A stretch of DNA of 64,000 bases, taken from assembly GCF_015706575.1 (NCBI RefSeq), contig NW_024037076.1, positions 744,001 through 808,000 on the forward strand, in the 5' to 3' direction. The notes under the pieces are model-generated. The model saw nothing but the letters and a program-made list of their open reading frames with translations, had not been told where the DNA came from and did not search any database. Made by a program: the position numbers and the translations under genes. This DNA is from Patiria miniata. Its lineage: Eukaryota > Echinodermata > Asteroidea > Valvatida > Asterinidae. Shown one piece after another: positions 1-11,711 of this stretch (its first letter is position 1; each line of letters starts with the position of its first letter).

Positions 1-85
1 AGTGCCACAATCCATGGTCCAAAATGCGTCTCATGACTTTGCAGGGTAAAACTACTTTTTCGTCTCATATACATGTAGGACTCAC

Positions 86-1883
86 TCCAGAGAATTGAGT
101 GGTACCGGCGCAGCCGTGGTGCGTGCCTCCAAGTCTCGTATTAACCCCAGCTTCCACTTCCGTCGTTTGACCTGCCACGTTCCCAAAAAGAACGCTGCAG
201 CGGGAATAATCAAGAGGAGGTGACCGACGGCTGAGGGCGGTGCGTTGTCGGAGGATGCAGCACCCTCATGTGTTCCCTTGGAGCTAGCCTGAGATTGGTT
301 CAGCCTGGTTGACGAGAGGTGTCGAACTGTGTGGCGTCTTCTGCTGAGGCTAAGAAGCCTTGACAAGTTTTCCTGAAATAAATGTTTTGTTAGCGTAAGG
401 GATAAAGCTGTTCATTCACACTTTACATTATGACTACATTTGGGTATATCATTTGTTTTCGTAGTTGATTAATGTTAAAACTTAACGCATGTAGGTCTCT
501 TTCCCATAGTAATAGTAGAGTCCTGAGGAGTACACCAATTCCAAAAGGGGGGGGGGCACCGGTGGCAAATGAAAATTTTTTGGAAAGATTTCCATATACG
601 AAGTTCACTCAACACCCTGTGTACAAACCCTATGAGATTGAACTGATAAATTCTAAGTGTTTTCTAAGAAAATGCTTGTATTTTCTCGCTGCTCAAATTG
701 ACTTTGATGACATGAAATTGCTATCTGAGGGCTTGTTAGTCAATACAGAGGAAAATTAGTGAACTTCGCATATGGTAATCTTGCCAATTTGGAAGTTTAC
801 TTCAAGATTTGAAACAGCTAACAAACAGGAGGCTTGTCTCCTCCTCCCCCCCCCCCCCCAACTTACACAAACTTTAAAACCATAGAACAAAATTTCTGGA
901 ACTTGGATAGTGTAATTTGGGAAGTTTTTGGAGTAATTACAACTTACTAGGTTTGCTTTTACAGTTTTGATTCCACAACGTTAACAATTGAAAAATAGGC
1001 TGGGTCTAAAAACATTGGTCCCATGTAGGCCTGGTGGCTATTTTTACTGCACCAATAACGCAATTTTCAACTGCTATTGTCACAGCAATTTTTAACTGTC
1101 CTGCTCGTCCAACTACAGTAGCTCAATTAGTTAAACATTCGACTACTAGGTATTTATAGTACCTAGCCTTTGGTTTTGGGATCGAATCAGCGCTGCGCGT
1201 AGGGGCGCGGACCGGCCTAGGGTAACTTTGGTTTTCTTTTAGTTTTAGTTTAACTTGAGCACTCAGCATGCTATCAACATTGAATTGCGGATTGCGGTAG
1301 AATCGCATCAATTTAGCTTGAGAAATATTGTCCAATTAGGCCTACATGATATACGAAAGGACGTGGAATGCGCAAAATCTGAGACAAACAAAACTTTGAA
1401 ACTCCATTGGGTTGTCTAAGGAGTGTGGCCAACTCGCAAACGGTAATACTAATTACTAGGTCAATTGCCACCCATCATGCCCATGGCACGCTAGGGCTAG
1501 GCTAGCTCCAATTTAATGTATGTAGATTCAAATTTTGTTTATTATAAATCAGTGGCATTGGAAGATTTTTAGTTTAAAAATAAAACAAAAGGAAAATAAA
1601 GTCCGAGAACTATTCGGTTGATAGTCTAGTCTACCCGAGTTCCGACAGCCAAAGAGGCTGAAGTTGAATACAATTTACTAGGTCAGGGAACCAGGCGATT
1701 GACTGCCGTACACTGCGTTTGGTTTTCGTCGTCTGCTAGTCACCTAGTGCTACGATCCGAAATTCAACTCAGCCAGGCCTAACATAAGATGTAACAAACC
1801 TTTGGCACATGTGGCACAAGTTCAGCTCTCGTATACAGACATGACAAACGTAACACTGACTTTGAAAACCTCTGAAGAGTCAT
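86..1883 (-). CDS. SURF1: SURF1, cytochrome c oxidase assembly factor, 5' part (two exons, runs off left edge)
   Basis: SURF1 is an inner mitochondrial membrane protein needed for early assembly of respiratory complex IV. Exon 1 is 1883-1800 (28 codons from ATG, donor GTTTGT). Exon 2 is 372-86 (acceptor TTTCAG at 375-373, donor GTGAGT at 85-80). The join is phase 0 and in frame. The first roughly 60 residues are rich in Arg, Ser and Leu, as in a mitochondrial presequence. They are followed by a hydrophobic segment and the family signature [15 protein letters not shown] at the start of the intermembrane domain. The rest lies beyond position 1, starting with the intron at 85. The 1.4 kb intron carries a 204-bp transposon copy. 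Family assignment is firm; the exon 1 start is inferred from splice phase and presequence character. Confidence 0.9.
582..785. mobile_element. 204-bp inverted-repeat element (MITE), copy 1, in SURF1 intron 1
   Basis: The ends form imperfect inverted repeats of about 28 bp: GGAAAGATTTCCATATACGA at the left and its diverged complement at the right. A second copy of exactly the same length lies at 28826-29029 and is highly similar throughout. The flanks here do not show a clean target duplication. There is no coding capacity. It is a non-autonomous DNA transposon. Confidence 0.8.
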
Positions 1884-2161
1884 TTTCAAAGGCTAAATCT
1901 GCCAAAGATTGAAGAAAAGCTTAAGCTCAGCTTTGCGCAGTGCTTCTCGCACAGACACCATTACGCAAACTGATGGCGCCCTCTATTGTCAGATTTTTTT
2001 CTCTACACAAAACAAAATAATTCACTCCAACACTTGGTGGCGCTATTACAATAACAACCGGCGACGCTTTCGTGGCTTTTGCCTTTTGGGAAGCGAAGTT
2101 CGTTCGGAAATTTGTTAAGGTTTAATCTGTTTGCCCAATTTCCACGTTTTTTTCATTTGTA
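1884..2161. promoter_or_regulatory. Probable bidirectional promoter of SURF1 and FAM221A
   Basis: Only about 278 bp separate the divergent start codons of SURF1 (1883, minus) and FAM221A (2162, plus). Both 5'UTRs and both core promoters must fit in or overlap this gap unless an unseen 5' exon exists. There is no clear TATA box. Several GGCG/GCGC-containing stretches occur around 1975-2070. Shared regulation is an inference from spacing. Confidence 0.6.
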
Positions 2162-5100
2162 ATGGCTGCCCATGGCTATCACTTGAAGCTTGGTCCAGGC
2201 GCTGCTGAATCGATCGATCAGTATTTGGAGTACAAACGGTAATTTTGTCATTCAGGATCATTCATAATCATAAATCATTGTCACCAGAAATTAAGACTGA
2301 ACTGAAGTGCAACTTCTTTGGTATTATTGTTTTACAGGAACGGACTGCATGGTTTAATCATAGAGCTATGACCTAGCTTTAGGGTTCAATACATTGAACA
2401 AAATTATAATAATCACAACATCACGTGTGTGTAGGCAAAGATCTGTTACAAACATGACTTATTGGACTTGAATATGTTGATATTTGTTTCTTCTTGGCAA
2501 TCGTTTACATCTGGAAATCCTGACAAGATTTTCCAATAATATTTATTAAAATGTTTGATGATATTTAACAGTAAAAAATGAACATGTAATTTTAAAGGAA
2601 AGAGTGTTGCAACCTGATGCTACTTCAGCGGTTGTGTACAAAGTCTATGGAGAGTCAAGAAAGTTTTCAAAGTATTTCCTAACAAAATTGGAAATGTTTC
2701 TCATGAAATACTTAAACTATATAGTCGTGTTCCCTAACGTGGCTTACTTCGAAGCTTACCCGACTTTCCTCGTGTAGTGTTGCCAAACCTCTTTGTTGAC
2801 AAACCTCAAATTCATCCAATGAAATACTAGTACTTTTACCTTATCAATGCTTGCTATTTTACCTCTGTGAACAATTTCAGTTTCATAAAATTTAATCCGA
2901 AATTCAAAAACGGTGGTGTCCGGAAATTGGGCACAAATTGGCGGAGTGTTCCCTAAAGTGGCGCACTGGAATAAATCTTGGAAAATTCCAAATTAACACT
3001 TACGAATTCCTGTAATCTTGATAAATTCTGATAAATAATTCATATCTTTACTTACATACCCAGCCAAATGTTTGTCAGAAAATTATTTTCTTATTTTTCA
3101 GGGCATTTTCAAAGGGTTCACTTTGCACTTGAAAATAAAATCGGAAAATCACGCCAAAATAGCTTTTCCTTCTAACTTTGTTACGGGTAAATAAACTCGC
3201 GATTTATGAACAGGACCGTTTAGAACTTGATGAAATTTCACTTTCTGTGAAATTTCAGTTTAAAATTTTGCTCTAGCTAGGCGCTACCGGGGAAAAATCC
3301 AAGTGCGCTACGTTAGGGGCCGCGCCACGTTAGGGTACATCAACAATATTATTAAAATGTTTTACTTTTAATCTGATGATGAATGTACACTAATGACAAA
3401 TAAAATGGTTTGGTCTACAGCATCGTTGGTGAAGATGACGGTGGGGAGTTACTCACGCCAGAGCAGTATGAAGCTTACAAGCGAGACGTCGTACCAGCTC
3501 GGATGAAGAATCGACTCTTTGTCAGCTGGACTTCTCCTAATGGATGGGATTGTAAGCTGATTGGTCCTGAGACGCTGTGCTTCTGTCAACACAGGTAATA
3601 CTAATAGCCTGTTTAGGTCTGAGTTATTCAATTGATATGTCTGGCGTGATCGGTGGATCTGCGTCAGACTGAGACCTTGAGTGCTGAAAAAATGCAAAAT
3701 GAATTAAGGTCAACTGTAGCCTACTCACTCTTTGGCAGACAAAATTCTCAAAAAATGTTCATGAGGCAAAGACAAGGCCCTCAGTATTTCACCAGCCAAG
3801 ATCCAGGGTGCTCCAGGGGCAACCCCCCTCCTCCTCCCCCCCCCCCCCCCTACACACACACACATTGCAGGGGTAGGCAAACAAGACAAGCAACTCCCCT
3901 TCCTTCCTTCCTTACAAGTGCTGCCTTCACATGGTTGAAGATAAATACACTGACAGAAACACCGGGGCAAACCCCTTCTCTTAATGATAAGTGCTACTGG
4001 GTTCTTTCACGTGCATTACACACGGGACCTACGGCTTTACGTCCCATCCGAAGGACGAAGCAATAATGGTTAAGTGTCTTGCTTAAGGACACAAGTGTCA
4101 AGATTTGGGACTTGAACCTGATCAGAAACATCAGCGGAGCTCGAGTCCGGTGCTCTTAACCGCTTGTCCATGACACTCCATGTCACACTGCAGCTCTAAT
4201 ACTCAACTTGAACACTGCAATCTCAATTACTCTGGAGGGATTCCTAAGTTTACTTGCAAGATCCCAATTGCTCTCAAAATATTTGCCTTTCCAACATTTA
4301 ACTGTTAACAACAAAACATTGTTTTGCATCTGACATTCATTACAGCACCACAAGCACACTGCAAACAAAGGACTTAATTAATATTCACAAAAGACTTAAT
4401 AAATATTGACAGCACATAATTGATAGCACAGCATTATTACCAAGCATTATGTAAGCTTTATGTAAGTCATGCTGTATGTGAGGTGTTCTGACAGAATGAA
4501 ACATTGGCAGATGTTGCAATAGGGTTTGCAGGTATTAGCAAAGAGAATAAAAATTTCCTACAATAGTGTTTTTTGCACTTGGGACATTCTGTTGACAAGT
4601 TATGACTGTTTAAAGCTCACATATATCAACATGTTAAAAAAGTAATATACTTGCCAGAACGCCTCAAATATTTGATACTTAAGACAGCATCTGTCTTTTT
4701 GTCTTGATTTAGATACAAGCAACACAAGACAGACTTCAAGGAGTTACCGACAGGGAGACCGATACTCCTTCCGTGTAGGGTTAAAGGTTGCAGGTGTCAG
4801 TCCTACAACTATGTCCCTCTCAATGGTAGCAGGCCTCTGCGATGTCGCTGTAAACACTTCACTGATGAACACTCGGAGGATCCGAGTCATGCTTGTATGA
4901 AATGTGAGTCAAGTCTTGACATTGTAGAGACATTTTTGACTTGAAATCGCTGAAAATCGCTTTGAAACCCTTTTGTATTTTTGTTTACCCTTCTCCTAAA
5001 GGGGGAGTGTGGCCTAGTGGTTAGGTTTGTGACTCATGATCAGAAGGTCAATAGTTCGAATCCAGCCGCTGGACATATGTTGTGTCCTTGGGCAAGCCAC

Positions 5101-7130
5101 TTCATCCCCACTTGCCTCTCTCCACCCAGGAGTAAAAGGGTACCGACATTAGCTGGGGAGTAACCTGCGATGGACTAGCATCCCATCCAGGGGAGTAGAA
5201 ATATTCTCAGTGGTTTCATGCTAATGAAACTGGAGATAAACACTGGCCTGATTGGCCACATTGGCTCGTGACAGACTTTACTTTTTTTTGACTTCTCATA
5301 AATTATTGCTGAAGACAGCTCAGGATCCTCATCACTTTCAGTAAAAGCACACGGAGGGTCTTAAACCTGCATAAGACCTGGATTTCAAATTCAATGGTTA
5401 CAATCAACTGTGGAGTGCTGTGGCCTCGTGGTTAAGGGCACTGGATTCGTGGCCTGTGGGTGAAGCTGCAAGTTGTGGGTTCGAGTCCAGCCGGGGTCAT
5501 GGTGCGTGTGCCCTTGAGCAAGGCACTTTGTCACTCCTTGCTTCTCTCTACCCAGGAGTAATTGGGTACCTACCTGTGAGGGCAGAGATGGTTATGTGAT
5601 TGAATTAGCTTTCTTGTGCCTAACAGGCAGCATTCGAGCTGTATACTCCCCAGGGAGCTGAGATTGTGTTTGGAATGTTTGAATGGCCCATTGATCAGGA
5701 GTAATAATAATACTGTAAGCGCTGTGATTTAGTTTACTAATAAGAGCGTTCTTAAATGCCAATTATTATTATTATTATTTGAATTGTTTATTTCTCAGCG
5801 AGTTGTAATTGCGTCGCCTTCAAGAGTTCATTCACCTGTTCCTGTGAGCAGCCCACTTACCTTCATGAGATGATCGTTGAGACAAAGGAGGAGAGGCTAG
5901 CTCGAGGTCATCCCGTAGGTCACGACACCCCCTATGCAGCCATGGGGGGTCTGACAGGGTTCAGCTCACTGGCCGAGGCCTACATGAGGCTGGACGACAG
6001 CGGGATTGGTAAGACAAATTCAGATTTAAATGTTGGGTTATGGGAATGTCATGGGATTATTTGGTGTAAATCCAGACATTTCTGAAAGCTGAAGAAAAAA
6101 ATTTCAAAGTTAAGATGGCAGAATTCTATCAACAAGAAAATTCACTCGAGTTGTTTTGTTATGCATGTTCACAACACAAATACTGGTAACCATTTCAACC
6201 AAATTTATAAGTACATGTGTAGCAATATTTGTCTTTAAAACTTGTAAAAATTGTACAAAGGCAGTTATTTTTTGACGGAGAAATCTCATTTAATGGAAAA
6301 GCGTTAAGGAAACACTCAGAATTATCACTGCATTATCAAACGAATTTTGCTCTAAAAAACTGTGATAGTTACATTACGAAGATAAACTGAGCTTTATATT
6401 TCATACTCATTTATACATGAAGGTCCAGCGAGCGAAGAATTCCTGAATCAACCAATCACGTCGTCGGATCATCCGTTCCTTCGGATGCACGCCAAGACCT
6501 TCCAACAGCTGGAGCCGCCGGACCAAAAAGTGGATGCGCTGACGGAAAAGATGGCTAACTTCAAGATGACGGGCACGGATGCTGATATGGAGTATTACGA
6601 GATGCGATACCAGCAAAGGGTAGGCATAGGTTTGAAAAATCAGCAGTAAAAAAAACCAAGAAATACAAACAAAGCTTTTTGTGTTTCTGTTCAAACCAAA
6701 TGGCCTCAAATCTCTTGCATCATTTTAAAAACCACATTTTTGAGTAACATTAATGGTAAACCCATAAAATTAAATACATGTCTGTTGTGATTTATTTAAT
6801 AATAGGATAACAAGGAAAACGTTATCTCCCTTTTAGTTTTTCTGATACTTTTTAAGAATGGAGAAAACAACTTGATGTAAAGTGGCTTGCCCAGGGACTG
6901 TAGCTGGGTTCAAACCACAGAAACACTCTCATGTCATAGAATTGCAAATCAGTTTTTGTAATCGTTTTTATGTTGAAATCCATTTGCAGTTAAAGGAGGA
7001 AAGGATGAAGAAAAGAGGTGTACAGCCTGGCCCTAGGAGACCACAAGAGGGCGCTGTTAGTCGTCAAGTTCAACCCAGCAGTGCAAAGACTGGTGCCAGA
7101 AGACCTGCCAGAAGTGCCACCAAGAAATAA
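2162..7130 (+). CDS. FAM221A: FAM221A family protein, complete (six exons, 329 aa)
   Basis: Exons are 2162-2238, 3421-3594, 4713-4903, 5799-6008, 6423-6619 and 6990-7130. All have GT-AG borders and sum to 990 nt with every phase consistent. The family is conserved but its biochemical role is not established. Landmarks follow the vertebrate protein in order: an N-terminal GAAESIDQYLEYKR-IVGEDDGG segment; FVSWTSPNGWDCKLIGPETL; a Cys-rich core with CFCQHR, CRVKGCRCQ, RCRCKHF and CNCVAFKSSFTCSC, probably zinc-binding; then GGLTGFSSLAEAYMRLDDSG. The last exon is basic, rich in Lys, Arg and Pro. Length compares with about 300 aa in vertebrates. A poly(A) signal candidate AATAAA lies at 7620. Introns hold SINEs and inverted-repeat elements. 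Confidence 0.93.
2590..2700. repeat. Truncated copy of a 200-bp inverted-repeat element (family B)
   Basis: The stretch with CAACCTGATGCTACTTCAGC and then TATTTCCTAACAAAATTGGA matches the left part of the element at about 22690-22880. It is also present reversed at about 30203-30402. The right end is missing; another inverted-repeat element begins 28 bp further on. Confidence 0.65.
2728..3339. mobile_element. 612-bp inverted-repeat element in FAM221A intron 1
   Basis: The left end TGTTCCCTAACGTGGC is complementary to the right end GCGCCACGTTAGGGTACA. A second, inner inverted pair (TTCCCTAAAGTGGCGCACT near 2950 and its complement near 3300) lies inside, so the ends look nested or duplicated. 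No open frame of note. It is a non-autonomous DNA transposon of unresolved superfamily. Confidence 0.7.
3640..3796 (+). repeat. Dispersed repeat, also at 39233-39378
   Basis: The segment ending GTTCATGAGGCAAAGACAAG ... TATTTCACCAGCCAAG recurs with moderate divergence in the last intron of WDR47, in the same orientation. Both copies sit in introns. It is followed here by a C-rich and CA-rich simple repeat (3823-3862). Confidence 0.7.
3955..4182 (-). repeat. tRNA-derived SINE, minus strand
   Basis: Read on the minus strand, the segment near 4180-4085 has A-box and B-box-like parts (CAAGCGGTTAAGAGCACCGG and GGTTCAAGTCCC). A body with AAGGACACAAGTGTC and GGGACCTACGGC lies on its far side. It cannot fold as an intact tRNA, so it is a SINE and not a gene. 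Confidence 0.6.
4995..5280 (+). repeat. tRNA-derived SINE in FAM221A intron 3
   Basis: The head resembles a tRNA (GTGGCCTAGTGGTTAGG and AGTTCGAATCCAGCC). The body carries the motif CTTGGGCAAGCCACTT followed by CTCTCTCCACCCAGGAGTAA, shared with copies at 5408 and 56575. Confidence 0.75.
5408..5745 (+). repeat. tRNA-derived SINE, second copy in FAM221A intron 3
   Basis: The head is GTGGCCTCGTGGTTAAGGGC with B-box GGGTTCGAGTCCAGCC. The body contains CCTTGAGCAAGGCACTTTG and CTACCCAGGAGTAATTGGG. The tail has AATAATAATA and a CTGTAAGCGCTGTGATTTAG segment. It lies in the same orientation as the copy 130 bp upstream. Confidence 0.8.
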
Positions 7131-10100
7131 TAAATAGCGCTTGCGTTCAGCAGTCCAGAAACCAGATTTGAACTTGAGGAAAATATAGAGGAATATGAGA
7201 CTAAAAAGGGTCATTAATATTGCATAGAAAATTAATTGATATTGTCTGGTGAGGCAGAGTTGTAAAAATTCATATGAAGAAAATTTTGTGGAATACACGC
7301 ATGATGTGAATTGTAGGATCCTATCATTTCAGTTATGCATTAAAAGAAACCGCTTGGTTTGAAATATACTTTGTTTTACAAATGAAATGACATGTTGTAC
7401 TATTTATCTCACTACAAACTTCAGTTACATTAAGTTTTGTTTCAGCAAGGACTTCGGTTTTAAACTTCTGTTTTGTATATTTGTGGTTTTTTGAAGTGTT
7501 AAAAGATCATTTGTGTGTGGTTTTGGCTATATTTTAGATTGTATTTTATTTTTTACTGAAAGGTTATTTTTTAAGCATCCGTTTTATTCAGTCGTATTTT
7601 TTTTGCGTAATTGCATTGCAATAAAAGTGTACCAAAATATATTGGACATATTGGATGGAAACCATATTATTAGAGATTTTGTTTCACTTTCAGTCAGATT
7701 CATCTTTTTGAACAAGAATTACTGGTTTAAAAAAAGATGAAGAAAATAACTTCAATTTCATAAGCTACCATTGCCATCACGAAAACATTAAGATTATGAT
7801 CAAGGAAACTATTTTTAGAAACATCAAAACCTAGTCTTCCAATTCTTAACAAAAACAATTGCAAACGTTGTTCAGTTGAAAGACACCGAATTTGAACTCC
7901 CAGGACCCCGGACAATAGACGACATTGTCGGTATTGGTTCGCGGATTAAATGGACACAATGTTTGGAAATGCGAGATTTGTTGAACATTTTGCGGTCGTG
8001 TTGTTTACTTGTTCCGATAAACAAGAACACTGATAGGGTAACGCTATACGCGTAAACGAGAAGCTATGAATATTTAGGAGCGATAAGTCATGAATATTCA
8101 GTAGGGACAGCTGGAAACAGCCAAGGGATTTGTTATTCTCAGAAAGTTCAGAGGGATTCGTGGTTATATTCATTAAAAGTGCCGGTTTTTAACAGCCTGG
8201 AAATCCAAGCGATTGTTTTCAGAATGATGACTACATTCCCGCCATTTCTCACTGAAACAATGTTACACCATGTGTTCTTATTCCTCCATGGTTACACAAT
8301 AACAATCTGACTTTTACTTTAAATTACTACACCTTCATGGTTCAAAGTCAGTTGCCCCAAAGGCCAGATCAAATGACCCTTACCCTTTTGTTTAGAGTAA
8401 AACAAACCAAACACCTCGACCTTAAACAAGACACTCATGAATAGAAACTACAGCCTTTTTTGTTGTCAAGAAGTTTGTAATGTTTTCTCTTGGGGGAAAT
8501 GTAAGCCGTGGTTTTGTAACTCGGCCACCTGGCTTTGTTTCCGATGACGCGTGTTCGAAGGCTGTTGTGTCGGCGATTCTCCCGCCGACAATTTAGCAGT
8601 TTCCTCCCTCTACATCATACCATCTCAGCCCGCTCGTCTTGTTTATTTGCCGAGGTTATTCGGTGGGAAATGTCGTGCTGCTGAGAGGTGTGAATATTGA
8701 GTTTGTGGACATCCATCTTATCAGATATCAAATTATTTTTGAAGAGTACAAGTTTCGCCGGGTTACGGAATAATTTGGATAAATACTGCCTTGTCAGATG
8801 AGGAATTCACAACACAACGAGGGGCGAACATCATTTCACCGCCGAGTGATAAAACAAAAATAACTTTCCAGATGTGACTAGCGCTGCGCTTGGAGGAAGT
8901 GATTGTTTGTTTTCTACATCACAGAGCACTGGCATTTTAAGTTCTTTCTTTACACGCGTTAATTATCCTGTTTTATCGAGCACTTAACACTTTTGGCTAA
9001 GTCAAAAGGCCAACATTGGAAAGAGTGAGAGCAAACATCTTAAATGCTGCGATTTGGACGACTGCAAAAGCTTCAACTCGCACGATATTCTCGCGGAGAA
9101 CAATCAGGCATGTTGCAGTTGGGGTTTCGACCGGCAAAATAAAATAACTTTCGCTCCAAGGAATCGGAAGCAATGATCGAGGCAGTTTTTATTCGCGACT
9201 GACGGAGTTTGGAATCCAGGGCGAGTTTTACGTATCGGTGCCGTGGGAAACCAACGGGACGACATCAGGACATTTCAGACTTTCCTTGTCGGTTATTTTG
9301 CCCGGTTACCCCGTATCCTGCAATACGGCAATCCAGCTAGGGAAACTCCTGCCTTTCCACAGACGGTGTGACACCGGCAGCATTTTGCCTTTGAGCCGGT
9401 TGGTATTATTATCATTATTATTTTGTTTAAAATATGAACGACAATAGATAGGAAAAGATGGAAAACGCGATTCTTGAGACATGAATATCTACAATTCGAT
9501 AAGAAAGTTCAGAGGAAATTTCAGTAGCTACAAGAGCATGGGTATGTCGGCTACGAATGTACAACTTGGCCGTCTATATGCACGATGAAAACCACGTTAA
9601 TAATTAATGACTTAATGCATAACATGACACAACAATGACCAGATGGATATTATTTATAACAAAACAAAAAACAGAACGATTTTCATGATTAAAACAACCA
9701 AAACACGACATTTGTATATGAATATAGCAAGGATGCTGTGCTAGGATGGTTCGCTTAGCAATATGTAACAACTTGAGTAAAATGTTATTAATTTGGGAAA
9801 GTGTATCATCGACACACGATCATGCGATGGTGATGCTAATGAAGTAGACTGGTTTGGTATATAGGCCTATATCTTGTGATTTCATTCTTCGCATTTTTAG
9901 TTCAGGAATGAAAAACGATGCGAACTCGTATTTTATCAGACACGCATAAGAAGAAAACGCTATATTACGAATAATGTTAAAAACAAAAAAGTGAACACTG
10001 CGAAGATTACTTTGTACAGAATCAGTTGTGTGTGTAGTTTAATATGCAAACGAATAATAAATTAATCAATGGATGAATTATTTTTGTTTTCCTTTTGATT

Positions 10101-10168
10101 TTGACAACAGCATCAATTGAAACAATCAGATCAAAGTCTTTTTGAAAGTGCTCTCCACCGCCGCCACA
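7131..10168. other. Intergenic region between FAM221A and the 10.2 kb gene
   Basis: This holds the FAM221A 3'UTR (ATTAAA near 7337, AATAAA at 7620). The stretch 8500-9250 is richer in G and C than its flanks and could contain a 5' non-coding exon. A good acceptor (polypyrimidine then ACAACAG, ending at 10110) suggests the next gene's coding exon is spliced to such an upstream exon. I see no coding exon here. Confidence 0.5.
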
Positions 10169-11314
10169 ATGTCCGCAACGGCAAAGTCCGAGTCCTTAAG
10201 GACCCATCGTGATGCACGGCAGTACTGCCAGCGTCGACACCAGAAAACCATGGGGAAGTGCGCCCGTGAGGAACGGCAGAGCGACGCGCTCCTCGCACGC
10301 CAACTCCGTCACATCCAGAAATCCAGAGCCTACCGGGAGAAGGAGCTGGACCGTGAACAGGAGAAATGCTTGACGGACCTTGTGGCGATCTTTGACCGCC
10401 AGTGTCAGATAGCCACCACCAGGCTTGCTCGGAGATTGAAAGACGCACTTGGAGACAAAGAGATTGTAGAAGGATTATGGAGTAAGAAAACTGACAATGA
10501 CCAACACGTTGGCAGAGCAAAACGAGATGGTTTAAAACAAGCAGGAACGCATCACTCCCTGCTTAACGGCAATGTTAGGAATTCATTTGGTAACACTTCA
10601 CGAGGGTTAACACTTACTGATACACCTTCACATAGGCAACACCACAATGGCTACAAAGTACCAAATAATAGAATAACACCAGTGACTAGTTTATCTAAAG
10701 ATAATCGCATCATCAGACCTGATTCACCGGTACCATGGCAACAGAGGACAAGAGCAAAGGGGCATCAGCAACTGCCAAATCTGAATCAAAATCAGTTGTT
10801 CAGAAACCAACTCAGCATCCGGGAATCTGTACTGCTCCAAGTAACCAATGGAGGCGTTGCTAGGAGACCAACATCTTGTCAGCAGAGAGCCACAAGACCA
10901 AAGACAGCCCCGGAAATAGGGGAGACATGCTGGTCATCAAACAGCCGTTGGGATGAGCTCGCTTCCCAGGTACGGTGTCCTCAACACTGCAAAGATGCTC
11001 CCGCTCACATTAGTACGGCTAGGAGTCTAAGGTGTCTGCTACATGACACCTCAGAAAGCAAGACGGCAACACCTGTCTTGGATGCGCCAGAGGATGTAAG
11101 TTTCCGTCGGCAATATATGGCATGCGTCATGTCACGTAAGCTACCAGTGAGCGGGTTACGAAGCGGGAGCTTCGCTCAACAAGATGACGTCAGAAAGAAG
11201 ATGGAAGCACGGAGGAAATGTATGGAAGAATTGCGCATGACCAATAGGCAGAGGGCCAAGTCGGCTCCTGCTGGACTGGTGCGCATGTTCAGAAATGACC
11301 TTTCAGCTAACTAA
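10169..11314 (+). CDS. Basic coiled-coil protein of unknown function, single coding exon (381 aa); possibly CCDC190-like
   Basis: An uninterrupted frame of 382 codons runs from ATG at 10169 to a stop at 11312-11314. It is the longest open frame in its part of the window. The N-terminal 70 residues are highly charged and predicted helical: RDARQYCQRRHQK, then ALLARQLRHIQKSRAYREKE. This pattern recalls the N-terminus of vertebrate CCDC190, but from memory only. The middle is low-complexity, rich in Ser, Gln and Asn. The C-terminus is again basic (DVRKKMEARRKCMEELRM, then NRQRAKSAPAGLVRMF). No signal peptide or membrane span. An acceptor at 10109-10110 points to a spliced 5'UTR. Confidence 0.65.
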   Translation: MSATAKSESLRTHRDARQYCQRRHQKTMGKCAREERQSDALLARQLRHIQKSRAYREKELDREQEKCLTDLVAIFDRQCQIATTRLARRLKDALGDKEIVEGLWSKKTDNDQHVGRAKRDGLKQAGTHHSLLNGNVRNSFGNTSRGLTLTDTPSHRQHHNGYKVPNNRITPVTSLSKDNRIIRPDSPVPWQQRTRAKGHQQLPNLNQNQLFRNQLSIRESVLLQVTNGGVARRPTSCQQRATRPKTAPEIGETCWSSNSRWDELASQVRCPQHCKDAPAHISTARSLRCLLHDTSESKTATPVLDAPEDVSFRRQYMACVMSRKLPVSGLRSGSFAQQDDVRKKMEARRKCMEELRMTNRQRAKSAPAGLVRMFRNDLSAN

Positions 11315-11711
11315 AATGTAAGGACAATTTGAAAGCAGTAGGAAGATGATCGCAACACATTTGCCGAAACATTTGTTCTTTGACAGAGCGTCACAAAGGT
11401 TGTTTTTAAGTGTGATATCGACTCGTATGGAACAACAAATGTCTGGAGTGCCATTTGTTTTTAGTAATATTTGGTATTTTGCACCTAGAAAAAAGTGGTT
11501 TGATGTAACACTGATTAGCTTAACACGAAGTTACCCAGATTTTAAAGAGGTTTCTGTGAATTGAATTTAATACTTGTAAATTGTTGTAGCTTGTAAACTG
11601 GTGATGTAACTAAAGGATGTTGCATGTATTAATATAACGGGGGAAAACAGTTGTATTGTTTGAAGCGATAGTGTGGAAGAGAAAGACTGAATACATACGT
11701 GTCCCAAAAAA

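Noticed and set aside
10131..10520. Minus-strand frame of 129 codons
   Set aside because: Antisense shadow of the 10169-11314 coding exon.
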